Shown: piece by piece, positions 52,664-61,344 of the stretch
How positions within the stretch are numbered: the first letter of the stretch is position 1
Layout: each line of letters starts with the position of its first letter
DNA from: Anaeromassilibacillus sp. An200
GTDB lineage: Bacteria > Bacillota > Clostridia > Oscillospirales > Acutalibacteraceae
DNA length: 64,000 bases
Direction of reading: 5' to 3'
Assembly: GCF_002160025.1 (NCBI RefSeq)
Contig: NZ_NFJU01000012.1
Location: 1-64,000 of the forward strand
Position numbers and translations under genes: made by a program
The notes under the pieces: generated by a model
What the model was told of the DNA's origin: nothing
What the model saw: only the letters and a program-made list of their open reading frames with translations
Databases searched by the model: none

Positions 52664-54007
52664 TCAGCTCACATTCCCCGCATAATCCACCGTCTGCTGG
52701 ATAGCCTGCTCGGGAGTCAGATCGCCGAGCATCATCAGCTGCAGGTTCTTATAAAGGGAATCCATCACCTTGTAGGAATTCGGGGCGACGGGCAAAGTGT
52801 GAAGGGTCTCCTCGTTCTCATAGATGGAAGCAAAGCGCTCGTTATCCAGGTATTTTTCGCTCTTGTTGATCGGCGGGAACGCGGAAAGCTCGGAATGGAA
52901 CTTCTCCATGATCGCCGGGCTGGTGATATGCTTCATCAGCTCCGCCGCCATCTCCTTGTTGTTTCCGGCCGCGTTCATGATCAGGGCGTCGGACGCGATC
53001 CACGTTGCCTGCTGCTCGCCCTTCAGGCTCGCGACATAATCCCAGTTGAGCCCGTTTTCCGTGTACAGGGCGGCCTGGTTGGTCGCTCCCATCGCCACCG
53101 CAACCTTACCCGCCGCAAACTGGTCGCGCACGTCGTTTCCCGTCATGGCCATGGATTCGTCCGGCAGCACGCCGTAAGTATAGCGCATGTCGTAGACATA
53201 CTGGGCTGCTTTCACCGCGCCGTCATTCTGCATCAGCGCAACTTCGCCGTTTTCGTCAAAGATATCGCCGCCCGCCTGCCACAGATATGGGTAATAGATA
53301 CTGTTCAGCGCGCCGATTGCGGTATCGGCCCACTCCTGCGCAAAGGGGATAACGCCTTCTATGTTGGCATCCTTCACTTTGACGCAGACCTCGGTCAGAT
53401 CCTCCCACGTCTCCGGCAGCTCCGTCACGCCGGCCTGCTCCAGGATATCCATATTGAAGAACAGGACGCGGGCATTGCCGACGATAAATGGGAGCGCATA
53501 CTGTCCGCCCTTGATGTAGCCCAGATCATAATAGATATAATCCGCTGTATCCTCCTCGGTAAAATACGGGCTCAGTTCCTCGAGCGTACCCATGTCAATG
53601 AAATCGTTAAACATTTCATTGTACATATAACCGACATCCGGCCCCTGCCCGGAGGAGAAGGCTGTCAGGTATTTTTCCGCGTAATTGCCCCACGGCGTGA
53701 TCTCGATACTCAGGGTAACATTGTTTTCCTCCGCCCACGGAGCCAGTGTTTCCGTCCACCACTGCTGATCGAGCGCCTCGCCGTCCGTGGCGTACGGCGG
53801 CATCCACAGCAGCAGATTGGAGGGCTCCTTTTCCTTTGTTTCCTCCGCCGCACTCTCTGTCTTGCTCTCCGCTGCGGCGGATTCCGTGCCGGTGGATTCT
53901 GTGCCGCCTGCCGTGGAGGAGGTGGTGTTTCCGGTACAGCCGCCCAAAAGACTTGCCGTCATCGCGCCAACCAAAAGGATACAAGCCAGCTTCTTCATTT
54001 TTTTCAT
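52664..54007 (-). CDS. Carbohydrate ABC transporter substrate-binding lipoprotein
   Basis: 447-residue lipoprotein, lipobox LLGGC, then a Thr/Ser/Ala/Glu-rich linker and an extracellular solute-binding domain of family 1 (LLLWMPPYATDGEALDQQWW near the start, QFAAGKVAVAMGA in the centre). Aromatic residues in the binding region fit a sugar ligand. First gene of the operon, with GAGGAG upstream of ATG 54007. Regulated presumably by the divergent AraC-type regulator through sites at 54022-54050. Confidence 0.93.
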   Translation of the reverse strand: MKKMKKLACILLVGAMTASLLGGCTGNTTSSTAGGTESTGTESAAAESKTESAAEETKEKEPSNLLLWMPPYATDGEALDQQWWTETLAPWAEENNVTLSIEITPWGNYAEKYLTAFSSGQGPDVGYMYNEMFNDFIDMGTLEELSPYFTEEDTADYIYYDLGYIKGGQYALPFIVGNARVLFFNMDILEQAGVTELPETWEDLTEVCVKVKDANIEGVIPFAQEWADTAIGALNSIYYPYLWQAGGDIFDENGEVALMQNDGAVKAAQYVYDMRYTYGVLPDESMAMTGNDVRDQFAAGKVAVAMGATNQAALYTENGLNWDYVASLKGEQQATWIASDALIMNAAGNNKEMAAELMKHITSPAIMEKFHSELSAFPPINKSEKYLDNERFASIYENEETLHTLPVAPNSYKVMDSLYKNLQLMMLGDLTPEQAIQQTVDYAGNVS

Positions 54008-54021
54008 GGTATTCTCCTCTT

Positions 54022-54050
54022 TTCTGTAAATGAAAGTCCGAATCATTTAC
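54022..54050 (-). promoter_or_regulatory. Inverted repeat in the sugar ABC leader, repeated at the promoter
   Basis: GTAAATGA (54026-54033) and TCATTTAC (54043-54050) are a perfect 8-bp inverted repeat. The 12-bp word TTCTGTAAATGA (54022-54033) recurs at 54143-54154, over the -35 of the operon promoter. Likely sites for the AraC-type regulator or a repressor. Confidence 0.55.
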
Positions 54051-54122
54051 CGGTTTTTGGATTTGTCTGCGATAGAACAAAGTCGTTTGCTGTTTCAGCG
54101 CGCCGCCGTGTTCTGTGTCTCT

Positions 54123-54151
54123 ACCATACCGCCGGATCACCGTTCTGTAAA
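54123..54151 (-). promoter_or_regulatory. Promoter of the sugar ABC operon
   Basis: Minus strand TTTACA (54151-54146), 17-bp spacer, TATGGT (54128-54123); leader of about 110 nt. Confidence 0.65.
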
Positions 54152-54299
54152 TGAGCAATTTTTCTTTTTGGAGAAGAGCAACCGTCTCTTTTTTATTCAT
54201 TTTGCACATCTCCCTTTGCGCGGATCCCCTGCAATTTTTTAGATTTCAGGGATCATTTTTTTCGATCAGAAGGAAAAGTGCACAAAATTACATAAAATT

Positions 54300-54328
54300 T
54301 TGCTTATTTCCATCATTTATGTTACAAT
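54300..54328 (+). promoter_or_regulatory. Promoter of the AraC-type regulator gene
   Basis: TTGCTT (54300-54305), 17-bp spacer, TACAAT (54323-54328). The 374-bp gap between the two divergent genes otherwise holds only the sites listed here. Confidence 0.7.
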
Positions 54329-54381
54329 AATATCCAACCCCGTCAAAAGGCAGTTTGAGCGGAAAAGAAAGAGGAATCCCG

Positions 54382-56589
54382 ATGAAAAAATTGTTCCAAA
54401 GACAGATCTGGCGATGGATGCGGCCCGTGCTGGCTGTGCTGTGTCCATGCCTCCTGGTATTCGCCGGGATCTGCTTTTATATCGTCCACCAGCTTGACAC
54501 CAGCTTCCAGCAAAGCAGCATTTCTTTGAACAGCCTGATCCAGGGCAGCGCGGACAAACGTCTGGAAGAAATTTACCGCTATACGCTCACGCTGGAGCTG
54601 AACAATGCCAACGCCTTTCTGCGCGGCACGCAGTCCGTCCCTCAGCCGCTGCCGTCCTCAGTCTACCGCCTGCATGATATGATGCAGGATTATGTCACCA
54701 CCAATCCCATTGTGGATGCGATCTATATCTATTACCCCGATCTTGACTTTACGGTGGGAAATCTCGGCTGTTACCAGGCATCCTCTTACCGCGCCCTGCA
54801 AAACCTGCCCAGCCCCTCTGGGATGGACAGCTGGAAGCAGCAGCTTCTGGTGGGAAATTCCAGCTTCTTTCTGCTCGACAACGGCGGTCCGGAGCAAAAG
54901 CTGTGCTACGTCACCCCCAGAGTGATTGAGGGAGAATACACAGCTGTCACAGTGATCGAGCTAAACCCTGACGCCCTGCTGCAAACCTTTGCCCAGGCGC
55001 AGGAATCCTATCCAAACGCCAGCGCCCTGTGCATCCTGTTTGACGATCAAATTCTCTCTCTGGAGGGCCAGGCCGCCGGGGAAGATACCGCCGCCGCCCT
55101 GTTTGCCCGCTGGAAAGAAAATCCCCTCTCCGGGCCGGTGCGCCAGGATGGAATTGTGGGATTTTTCAGCGAATCCATGCTGCCGGATCTATACTATGCC
55201 AGCTTCTACACGGAAAACGACACCATGAAAACCGTCCGGGCCACCGCTTTCATCTGTGTGGCCGGAGCTTTTTTGAGCCTCATCATCGCCATTGCCGGAT
55301 CCCTGTACATCGGCAGCCGAAGCCAGCGTCCTCTCCGGCGGCTTCTGGCAAAGCTGGGCGCTTCAGAGGACAAAGGCGATTCCTATGAGCTGCTGGACAG
55401 CAAGGTGGAGACGCTTCTGGAAACCCACTCCAAGGATCAGAAGCTTTTATCGGAGCATCAGCTTTTACTCGATGCCTCCTTTCTCCGCGCGGCTCTGCGC
55501 GGAGAACTGCGCAGCGAAAGTGCTGCTTTTGCCGCCGCAAACCGGTACGGCGTCAGCTTCGAGGGCACGGCTTATCAGGTTCTGCTCTTTTCCGGCGAGG
55601 GCGAGCTGTTCTCCGAATCGGAGCAATGGCGCAGTCCGCTCGATTCCCTTCTGCGGCGGGAACAAGCCAAGGGGCTCGCAGCCTTTTACAATGGCAGGCT
55701 GTGCGTACTCCTGAACACGGACGCGCCTCTCTCGGAAACCAGCCTGCGGGAGCTGTGCATCCGAATTCTTGACCTCCTCTGTCCGGGACGCGCAGCCGCG
55801 GCCGGGATTGGGAACGCTTATGACAGTATGGCCTCTATCGTCACCAGCTACCAGTGCGCCAGAAGGGCCCTTCTCTCCTGCGAGCCCTCGGAACAGCACC
55901 CTGTGTGCCGCTACACGCCTGACATGGCGGCCGGGCATCACGGAAACACAAAATCCATGCAGCTGTTCTCCCGGCAGATCTACCAAAAACAGTACGATCA
56001 GGCGCGGAAAACGCTCGATCAGCTCTGCGAAGAATACCTCTCCACAAGCGCCGTCCCTTCCAGCGACGTTCTGCGCCAGCAGGCCGTGAGCAGCCTTCTG
56101 ATGGACGCCGCGTGCGAATCTCTCCCGGAACAGGAGACCTCCGAGCTGTGGCGGCTGCTCTCGCTGCCCTGCACACTCAGCGAATACCGGCTGCGCGTGC
56201 AGGGGATCCTGGATCACCTTGACCGCGTGCAGATGGAACTCCCCGCAGAGAGCAAACCCCTTCCCATCGCGGTGCGCGCCAAGGAAATCCTGGACGAAAA
56301 CTACACCGATCCGATGATCGGCCTGTACTTTGTCAGCGAACGGCTCAACGTCAGCAACTCGTACTTATCCACCGCGTTCAAGAATATGTATCAGATCAGC
56401 GTCACGCAGTACATCAACAGCCTGCGGATCGAGCGGGCCAAATCGCTCATGGCGGAAACCTCCATGAGCGTCCGGGATGTGGCGCTGGCCGTCGGTTTTT
56501 CCAGCGACGCCAGCTTCATCCGTGTCTTTAAAAAGCAGGAAAACAAAACCCCGACCATGTTCCGCACGGATTGCAGGCACGACACATAA
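54382..56589 (+). CDS. Membrane-anchored AraC-family regulator
   Basis: 735 residues. Transmembrane segments at about 17-38 and 285-307 enclose an extracellular sensing domain of some 245 residues; the cytoplasmic part leads to an AraC-type DNA-binding domain in the last 100 residues (MIGLYFVSERLNVSNSYLSTAFKNMY, VRDVALAVGFSSDASFIRVFKK). Such proteins control adjacent sugar ABC operons. It is divergent from the binding-protein operon, with repeats in between. ATG 54382 by GAGGA ribosome site. Confidence 0.9.
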   Translation: MKKLFQRQIWRWMRPVLAVLCPCLLVFAGICFYIVHQLDTSFQQSSISLNSLIQGSADKRLEEIYRYTLTLELNNANAFLRGTQSVPQPLPSSVYRLHDMMQDYVTTNPIVDAIYIYYPDLDFTVGNLGCYQASSYRALQNLPSPSGMDSWKQQLLVGNSSFFLLDNGGPEQKLCYVTPRVIEGEYTAVTVIELNPDALLQTFAQAQESYPNASALCILFDDQILSLEGQAAGEDTAAALFARWKENPLSGPVRQDGIVGFFSESMLPDLYYASFYTENDTMKTVRATAFICVAGAFLSLIIAIAGSLYIGSRSQRPLRRLLAKLGASEDKGDSYELLDSKVETLLETHSKDQKLLSEHQLLLDASFLRAALRGELRSESAAFAAANRYGVSFEGTAYQVLLFSGEGELFSESEQWRSPLDSLLRREQAKGLAAFYNGRLCVLLNTDAPLSETSLRELCIRILDLLCPGRAAAAGIGNAYDSMASIVTSYQCARRALLSCEPSEQHPVCRYTPDMAAGHHGNTKSMQLFSRQIYQKQYDQARKTLDQLCEEYLSTSAVPSSDVLRQQAVSSLLMDAACESLPEQETSELWRLLSLPCTLSEYRLRVQGILDHLDRVQMELPAESKPLPIAVRAKEILDENYTDPMIGLYFVSERLNVSNSYLSTAFKNMYQISVTQYINSLRIERAKSLMAETSMSVRDVALAVGFSSDASFIRVFKKQENKTPTMFRTDCRHDT

Positions 56590-56608
56590 CTCGCCTTCCA
56601 AAACAAAA

Positions 56609-56650
56609 ATGCCCCGCGCCGGAGCCTTTAGAGGTTCCAACGCGGGGCAT
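56609..56650 (-). terminator. Terminator of the thiamine operon
   Basis: ATGCCCCGCG (56609-56618) pairs with CGCGGGGCAT (56641-56650); on the minus strand it is followed by TTTTTGTTTT. It also separates the convergent AraC gene. Confidence 0.8.
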
Positions 56651-56671
56651 TTGCTGTGTGCTGTGTTTGGA

Positions 56672-57979
56672 TTACAGAATATCAATGTGCTCGCCGTTAA
56701 GTGCCTTGTTCATGCTGCGCACGGCGCAGAACTTACCGCACATGGAGCAGGTGTCGTCATGCTCCGGGGAGCGGGACGCGCGGACGGCCTTCGCCGTCTC
56801 GGGGTCGATCGCGCAGGCCCACTGGGCTTCCCAGTCGAGGGCACGGCGGGCGTCTCCCATCCTGTCATCGATGTCGCGCGCGCCGCGCACACCCTTGGCG
56901 ATATCCGCCGCGTGCGCCGCGATGCGGCTGGCGATGATGCCCTGCTTCACGTCGTCGAGGTTCGGCAGAGCCAGATGCTCCGCCGGGGTGACGTAGCACA
57001 GGAAAGCCGCGCCGTTCATGGCGGCAATGGCTCCGCCGATGGCGGCGGTGATATGATCGTAGCCCGGCGCAATATCCGTCACCAGAGGCCCGAGCACATA
57101 GAACGGAGCACCCATGCAGATCGTCTGCTGCACCTTCATGTTGGCCGCGATCTGGTCCATCGGCACATGGCCGGGACCTTCCACCATAACCTGTACGTCC
57201 TTTTCCCAGGCGCGCTTGGTCAGCTCGCCGAGACGCACCAGCTCCTCAATCTGGCACACATCCGTTGCGTCCGCCAGACAGCCGGGGCGGCACGCGTCGC
57301 CGAGGGAGATCGTCACATCGTACTCCCGGCAAATGTCGAGGATCTCATCGTAATACTCATAGAAGGGGTTCTCCTGGCCGGTCATGCACATCCACGCAAA
57401 GACGAGGGAACCGCCGCGCGAGACAATGTTCATCTTCCGCCTGTGCTTGCGGATCTGCTCGATGGTCTTGCGCGTAATGCCGCAGTGCAGCGTCACAAAA
57501 TCCACGCCGTCCTGCGCGTGCAGGCGCACCACATCGATGAAATCCTTCGCGGACAGGGTGTCGAGATCCCGCTGGTAGTGGATCACACTGTCGTAAACCG
57601 GCACGGTGCCGATCATCGCCGGGCACTCGGACGTGAGCTTGCGGCGGAAGGGCTGGGTGTTGCCGTGGCTGGAGAGATCCATGATGGCCTCCGCGCCCAT
57701 CTCGACAGCGGAAAGCACCTTCTTCATCTCGATGTCGTAATCCTTGCAGTCGCGGGACACACCCAGGTTGACGTTGATCTTCGTGCGGAGCATCGAGCCG
57801 ATTCCCTCCGGGGACAGGCTCTTGTGCAGCTTGTTCGCGGGGATAACCACCTTGCCGCTGGCCACGAGAGGCAGCAGCTCGTCCACGCGCATGTGCTCCT
57901 TCTCGGCCACCTTTTCCAGCTCGGGGGTGACAATGCCGCGGCGCGCGGCGTCCATCTGTGTTGTGTAAGTCCGTTCCAT
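56672..57979 (-). CDS. thiC: Phosphomethylpyrimidine synthase ThiC
   Basis: 435-residue radical SAM enzyme converting aminoimidazole ribotide to HMP phosphate for thiamine. The cluster motif CxxCxxxxC is visible at the C-terminus ([11 protein letters not shown]), and [28 protein letters not shown] and [14 protein letters not shown] are ThiC landmarks. The length matches the short ThiC form. Last gene of the operon. Confidence 0.97.
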   Translation of the reverse strand: MERTYTTQMDAARRGIVTPELEKVAEKEHMRVDELLPLVASGKVVIPANKLHKSLSPEGIGSMLRTKINVNLGVSRDCKDYDIEMKKVLSAVEMGAEAIMDLSSHGNTQPFRRKLTSECPAMIGTVPVYDSVIHYQRDLDTLSAKDFIDVVRLHAQDGVDFVTLHCGITRKTIEQIRKHRRKMNIVSRGGSLVFAWMCMTGQENPFYEYYDEILDICREYDVTISLGDACRPGCLADATDVCQIEELVRLGELTKRAWEKDVQVMVEGPGHVPMDQIAANMKVQQTICMGAPFYVLGPLVTDIAPGYDHITAAIGGAIAAMNGAAFLCYVTPAEHLALPNLDDVKQGIIASRIAAHAADIAKGVRGARDIDDRMGDARRALDWEAQWACAIDPETAKAVRASRSPEHDDTCSMCGKFCAVRSMNKALNGEHIDIL

Positions 57980-57994
57980 ATTTTCCGTCTCCTT

Positions 57995-58795
57995 TCAGCG
58001 GCTTTCGCCGGTTTCCTGCATGCCTGCCATATGATTCAGCGGCCCGGAGCCGTGCCCGAGATCGAGCATGGCCGCCAGTGCCTGCGAAAGGTACGCTTTC
58101 GCCCGCTCAATCGACGTTTTGAGATCGCAGCCCTTCGCGAGGTTCGACGCAATAGCGCTCGAGAGCGTGCAGCCCGTCCCATGGGTGTTCGGGTTGTCAA
58201 TGCGCTTTCCCTCGAACCAGGTAAACGTGCCGTTCTCATAAAGCAGATCGCTCGCGTCGCTGACGCTGTGGCCGCCCTTGCACAGAACGGCACAGCCGCT
58301 CTCTAGCCCGATGTACTCCGCCGCCTTCTCCATGTCGGAGCGGGAGCGGATCGTCATACCGGAAAACGCTTCGGCCTCCGGGATGTTCGGGGTGACAACC
58401 TGTGCCAGGGGAAACAGCAGCTCACGGATCAGCGCGGCCGCGCCCTCCGCCGCCAAAGCGGAACCGCTTGTGGCTACCAGAACCGGATCGACGACGATGT
58501 GTTCGGCCCCATATTGCCGAAGCTTCTGCGCAATCATGCGCACCAGCTCCGGGGACGAAACCATGCCGATCTTCACGGCGTCCGGACGGATGTCCTCAAA
58601 CACCGCGTCAAGCTGCTGGCCGAGAAACTCGGGCGTCGACTCGAGAACCGCGCGCACGCCTGTTGTGTTCTGCGCCGTGAGGGCTGTCACCGCCGTCATG
58701 GCAAACACACCGTGCATCGTCATCGTCTTGATATCCGCCTGGATCCCGGCGCCTCCGCTGGAATCGCTCCCAGCGATGGATAATGCTGTTTTCAT
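57995..58795 (-). CDS. thiD: Hydroxymethylpyrimidine/phosphomethylpyrimidine kinase
   Basis: 266-residue ribokinase-fold enzyme that phosphorylates HMP and HMP-P. Starts ALSIAGSDSSGGAGIQADIKT, has VVDPVLVATSGSAL and the catalytic GTGCTLSSAIASNLA. ATG at 58795 with AAAGGAG. It lies between thiE and thiC, 124 bp after thiE. Confidence 0.97.
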   Translation of the reverse strand: MKTALSIAGSDSSGGAGIQADIKTMTMHGVFAMTAVTALTAQNTTGVRAVLESTPEFLGQQLDAVFEDIRPDAVKIGMVSSPELVRMIAQKLRQYGAEHIVVDPVLVATSGSALAAEGAAALIRELLFPLAQVVTPNIPEAEAFSGMTIRSRSDMEKAAEYIGLESGCAVLCKGGHSVSDASDLLYENGTFTWFEGKRIDNPNTHGTGCTLSSAIASNLAKGCDLKTSIERAKAYLSQALAAMLDLGHGSGPLNHMAGMQETGESR

Positions 58796-58919
58796 TCGGA
58801 AGTTCTCCTTTCACAATCAGCACTAACTTTTCTATCGCGGCAGAGAGTGGTGCCCCCGGTCTGCCGCTGTATTTCAGGGGGAAAGCCCCCGGAAACCCTC
58901 AGGAAACGGAAAAAACGGA

Positions 58920-59558
58920 TCAGCCCACCATTTGTTCCGAGGCGGCGAGCAATGCCTGGGTGGCTTCGCGGATTGCCGGCGCGCCGAAGATCGCCGAGAC
59001 CACGGCGATCCCCTCCACACCGCTGCCCGCCAGCTCCTGCACGTTCGCCAGCGAAATGCCGCCGATCGCGACAGCGGGCAGCGGCGTCGCGCCGCAGATG
59101 GCGCGGAGCGCTTCGTGCGTCAGCACGGACACATCCGTCTTGGTGGAGGTGGAGAACACCGCCCCCACGCCGAGATAATCCGCGCCGTCGCGCAGGGCCT
59201 TTTCGGCTTCGTCCGGCGTGTGGACCGAAACGCCCACAATCTTGTCCGGCCCAAGGAGGCGGCGCGCCTCGGCGGCTGCCATGTCGTCCTGGCCGACGTG
59301 CACGCCGTCCGCCCCGCAGCGCAGAGCGATCTCCACGTTGTCGTTGATGAGGAACGGCACATGGTAGCGGCGGCACAGCTCCGCCATCTCCACGGCCTCG
59401 CGGAGGAATTCCTCCTCCGGCAGCTCCTTTTCGCGCAGCTGCACACAGGTCGCGCCGCCGCGCAGCGCGTCCTCCACCTGCTCCAGCAGGCTCTGCCGCC
59501 CCACCCAGGCACGGTCGGTCACGGCGTACAGCCGCAGGCAATGCTTATCGAATGTCAT
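58920..59558 (-). CDS. thiE: Thiamine-phosphate synthase
   Basis: 212-residue TIM-barrel enzyme joining HMP-PP and thiazole phosphate. The opening LRLYAVTDRAWVG, GATCVQLREKELPEEEFLREA, FLINDNVEIALRCGADGVHVGQDDM and the phosphate loop AIGGISLANV are typical. Start overlaps the thiM stop by 14 bases. Confidence 0.97.
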   Translation of the reverse strand: MTFDKHCLRLYAVTDRAWVGRQSLLEQVEDALRGGATCVQLREKELPEEEFLREAVEMAELCRRYHVPFLINDNVEIALRCGADGVHVGQDDMAAAEARRLLGPDKIVGVSVHTPDEAEKALRDGADYLGVGAVFSTSTKTDVSVLTHEALRAICGATPLPAVAIGGISLANVQELAGSGVEGIAVVSAIFGAPAIREATQALLAASEQMVG

Positions 59559-60366
59559 AGCGGGCTCCCTTCTCCAGCTCTTCAGGGGTCAGATTGCAGA
59601 TGGCGTCAATGATATACGTCCGGTAGCTGGCGTTGCCGTCCTGCTCCGTCATGCGCTGCCGCGCCTTCTCGCCGCACAGGCCCATGGCGCAGACAGCCGC
59701 AGCGGCGGCTTCCAGCGTGTGCCCCGGGTTCGCCGCCACATAGGCCCCCGTCATGGCGGAAAGCTGGCAGCCCGTGCCGGTGACGCGGCTCATCATACCG
59801 TCGCCGTTGCGGATGCAGAAGGCACGCTCCCCGTCCGCGATAATGTCAATCGCTCCGGTGACGGCAACCACCGCGCCCGTCTCCTTGGCAAACCGCTTCA
59901 CAAAGGCCGCGGCCTCGTCCAGATTTTCGTCCGTCACGCGGTCCGCCACGTCCGCATCCACGCCGCGCGTCGTGCCGCTGCCGAGGGCCAGCGTGCGGAT
60001 CTCCGACATATTGCCGCGGATCACGGCAAAGCGCACCTCACGAAGCAGGCGCAGAGCCGTGTCCGTGCGCAGCCGGGACGCACCGCCTCCCACGGGGTCG
60101 AGCACCACAGGATGGCCCAGCTCATTGGCGCGCTTTCCGGCGGCCAGCATGGAGGGGATGGTGCGCTGGTTGAGCGTGCCGATGTTGATCACCAGACCGG
60201 CACACAGGGAGGTGATCTCCTCCACTTCATCCGCGTCGTCGGACATGATGGGCGATCCGCCGCAGGCCAGCAGGATGTTGGCGCAGTCGTTCACTGTGAC
60301 ATAGTTCGTGATGTTATGGATGAGCGGGACGGTGCTGCGCACCGCTGCGAGCATTTCCGAAAACAT
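59545..60366 (-). CDS. thiM: Hydroxyethylthiazole kinase
   Basis: 273-residue salvage enzyme that phosphorylates the thiazole alcohol. HNITNYVTVNDCANILLACGGSPIM, VVLDPVGGGASRLR and the catalytic VTGTGCQLSAMTGAYVA define ThiM. Because no thiazole-making genes (thiF, thiG, thiH, thiS) are in this operon, the thiazole half may come by uptake through ThiW. Confidence 0.97.
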   Translation of the reverse strand: MFSEMLAAVRSTVPLIHNITNYVTVNDCANILLACGGSPIMSDDADEVEEITSLCAGLVINIGTLNQRTIPSMLAAGKRANELGHPVVLDPVGGGASRLRTDTALRLLREVRFAVIRGNMSEIRTLALGSGTTRGVDADVADRVTDENLDEAAAFVKRFAKETGAVVAVTGAIDIIADGERAFCIRNGDGMMSRVTGTGCQLSAMTGAYVAANPGHTLEAAAAAVCAMGLCGEKARQRMTEQDGNASYRTYIIDAICNLTPEELEKGARYDIR

Positions 60367-60382
60367 GTTGTCTCCCCCTTTC

Positions 60383-60901
60383 TCAGTGGCTCAGGCGCGT
60401 CTGCATGGTGTGCAGGACGGTCGTTTTCTGCAAAGCATACAGCAAAATCCCCGAGATCACCGCGCCGCCCGCTGTGGACACAAAGAACGGGATGATATAG
60501 GCGGTGAAGGCGACATCGGCGGCGCTCTGGTTCATCAGCGCGATCGCCACAGGATAGGCGCACAGGCCGCCGAGAATCGAGGTGCCGAACACCTCCGCGA
60601 TGAGCGTGGGCAGGATGTGCCTGAGCTTCCAGTAAGTCACACCGCACAGCAGCGCGCCCAGCATACTGCCGGGAAACGCCATGAGCGTGCCGAGACCGAG
60701 CAGATTGCGCAGAAGGCTGGCGCAGAACGCGACGGCCACTCCATACCACGGGCCGAGCAGGACGGCGCAGAGGATATTCACCATATGCTGCACCGGCGCG
60801 CACTTGCTGCCGAACACGGGGAACGAAAACAGGCTTCCCACCACAGCCACGGCACACAGCAGCGCCGCAATCGTCAATTTCTGTATGTTTGTCTTTCTCA
60901 T
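60383..60901 (-). CDS. thiW: ECF transporter S component ThiW
   Basis: 172-residue membrane protein with five to six helices; IAALLCAVAVVGSLFSFPVFGSKCAPVQHMVNILCAVLLGP and the GLCAYPVAIALM stretch fit ThiW, the thiazole-specific S component. It should work with a shared ECF module located elsewhere. ATG 60901 with AAAGGAG 8 nt upstream. First gene of the TPP-controlled operon; pairs functionally with thiM. Confidence 0.92.
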   Translation of the reverse strand: MRKTNIQKLTIAALLCAVAVVGSLFSFPVFGSKCAPVQHMVNILCAVLLGPWYGVAVAFCASLLRNLLGLGTLMAFPGSMLGALLCGVTYWKLRHILPTLIAEVFGTSILGGLCAYPVAIALMNQSAADVAFTAYIIPFFVSTAGGAVISGILLYALQKTTVLHTMQTRLSH

Positions 60902-61140
60902 TTCTTTCTCTCCTTTGGACATTGTCAGAGAACCGGCGCGGACAGATCGGTGCAAACAGCGTCGCTTCCCTCGAAAAACAGGGCGGGACTTCCCACCCGG
61001 AAGGCTCGGTCGAGGCTTACTGGCCTCCTCTCACGCCGGAACACGGCTTCCCATCGCTGTTTACAAGGCGCAGGGCGCTCCCCCTCCACCCGCCGCGGAC
61101 TGTCCGCGGGGCCGGTTTCACCATCCTTTCCAAAAAAGAG
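60902..61140 (-). promoter_or_regulatory. Second structured leader region before thiW
   Basis: 239 nt between the TPP terminator and thiW. CCGCGG..CCGCGG hairpin (61093-61109), then AAACAGCG (61062-61055) pairing with CGCTGTTT (60961-60954) around a core containing GGGAAGCCG, GAGGCCAGTAAGCCTC and GTGGGAAGTCCCG. The order and wording recall the cobalamin-aptamer core but the GCCACTG and B12 boxes are not intact. No terminator follows, so control of translation would be likely. Confidence 0.45.
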
Positions 61141-61141
61141 C

Positions 61142-61171
61142 AAAAACGGGGACGCCTGCGCGGCGTCCCCG
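61142..61171 (-). terminator. TPP-riboswitch terminator
   Basis: GGGGACGCC and GGCGTCCCC pair on the minus strand with a 5-nt loop (61147-61171), followed by TTTTTG and more T. Expression platform of the TPP aptamer. Confidence 0.85.
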
Positions 61172-61187
61172 GAAAAATCACTCGTAT

Positions 61188-61273
61188 GACTTCCCTACGG
61201 CGGCATTATCCGCATCAGGTCATGGGTCGAAGTTGAATGACTTCCTCTCAGCCTGCTTCACAAGCTCCCCGTT
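61188..61273 (-). promoter_or_regulatory. TPP riboswitch (THI element)
   Basis: The minus strand reads GGGGAGC...GGCTGAGAGGA...GACCC...CCTGATGCGGATAATGCCG and CGTAGGGAA, containing every conserved block of the TPP aptamer (CTGAGA, ACCTGAT-type, GGATAATGCC, GTAGGGAA). With thiamine pyrophosphate bound, the terminator at 61142-61171 would form and switch off thiW-thiC. Confidence 0.96.
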
Positions 61274-61299
61274 CTTTTGCACTGGTTTTGTTCTTCGCT

Positions 61300-61328
61300 A
61301 TTATACCGCGGCACAGCAAAAATTGCAA
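61300..61328 (-). promoter_or_regulatory. Promoter of the thiamine operon
   Basis: Minus strand TTGCAA (61328-61323), 17-bp spacer, TATAAT (61305-61300), just after the hflX stop. Confidence 0.8.
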
Positions 61329-61344
61329 GCCCCCGCGCACCGCG

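Noticed and set aside
60902-61140. Firm cobalamin riboswitch call before thiW
   Set aside because: Only partial similarity to the core; key invariant bases differ, so it is given as an observation only.
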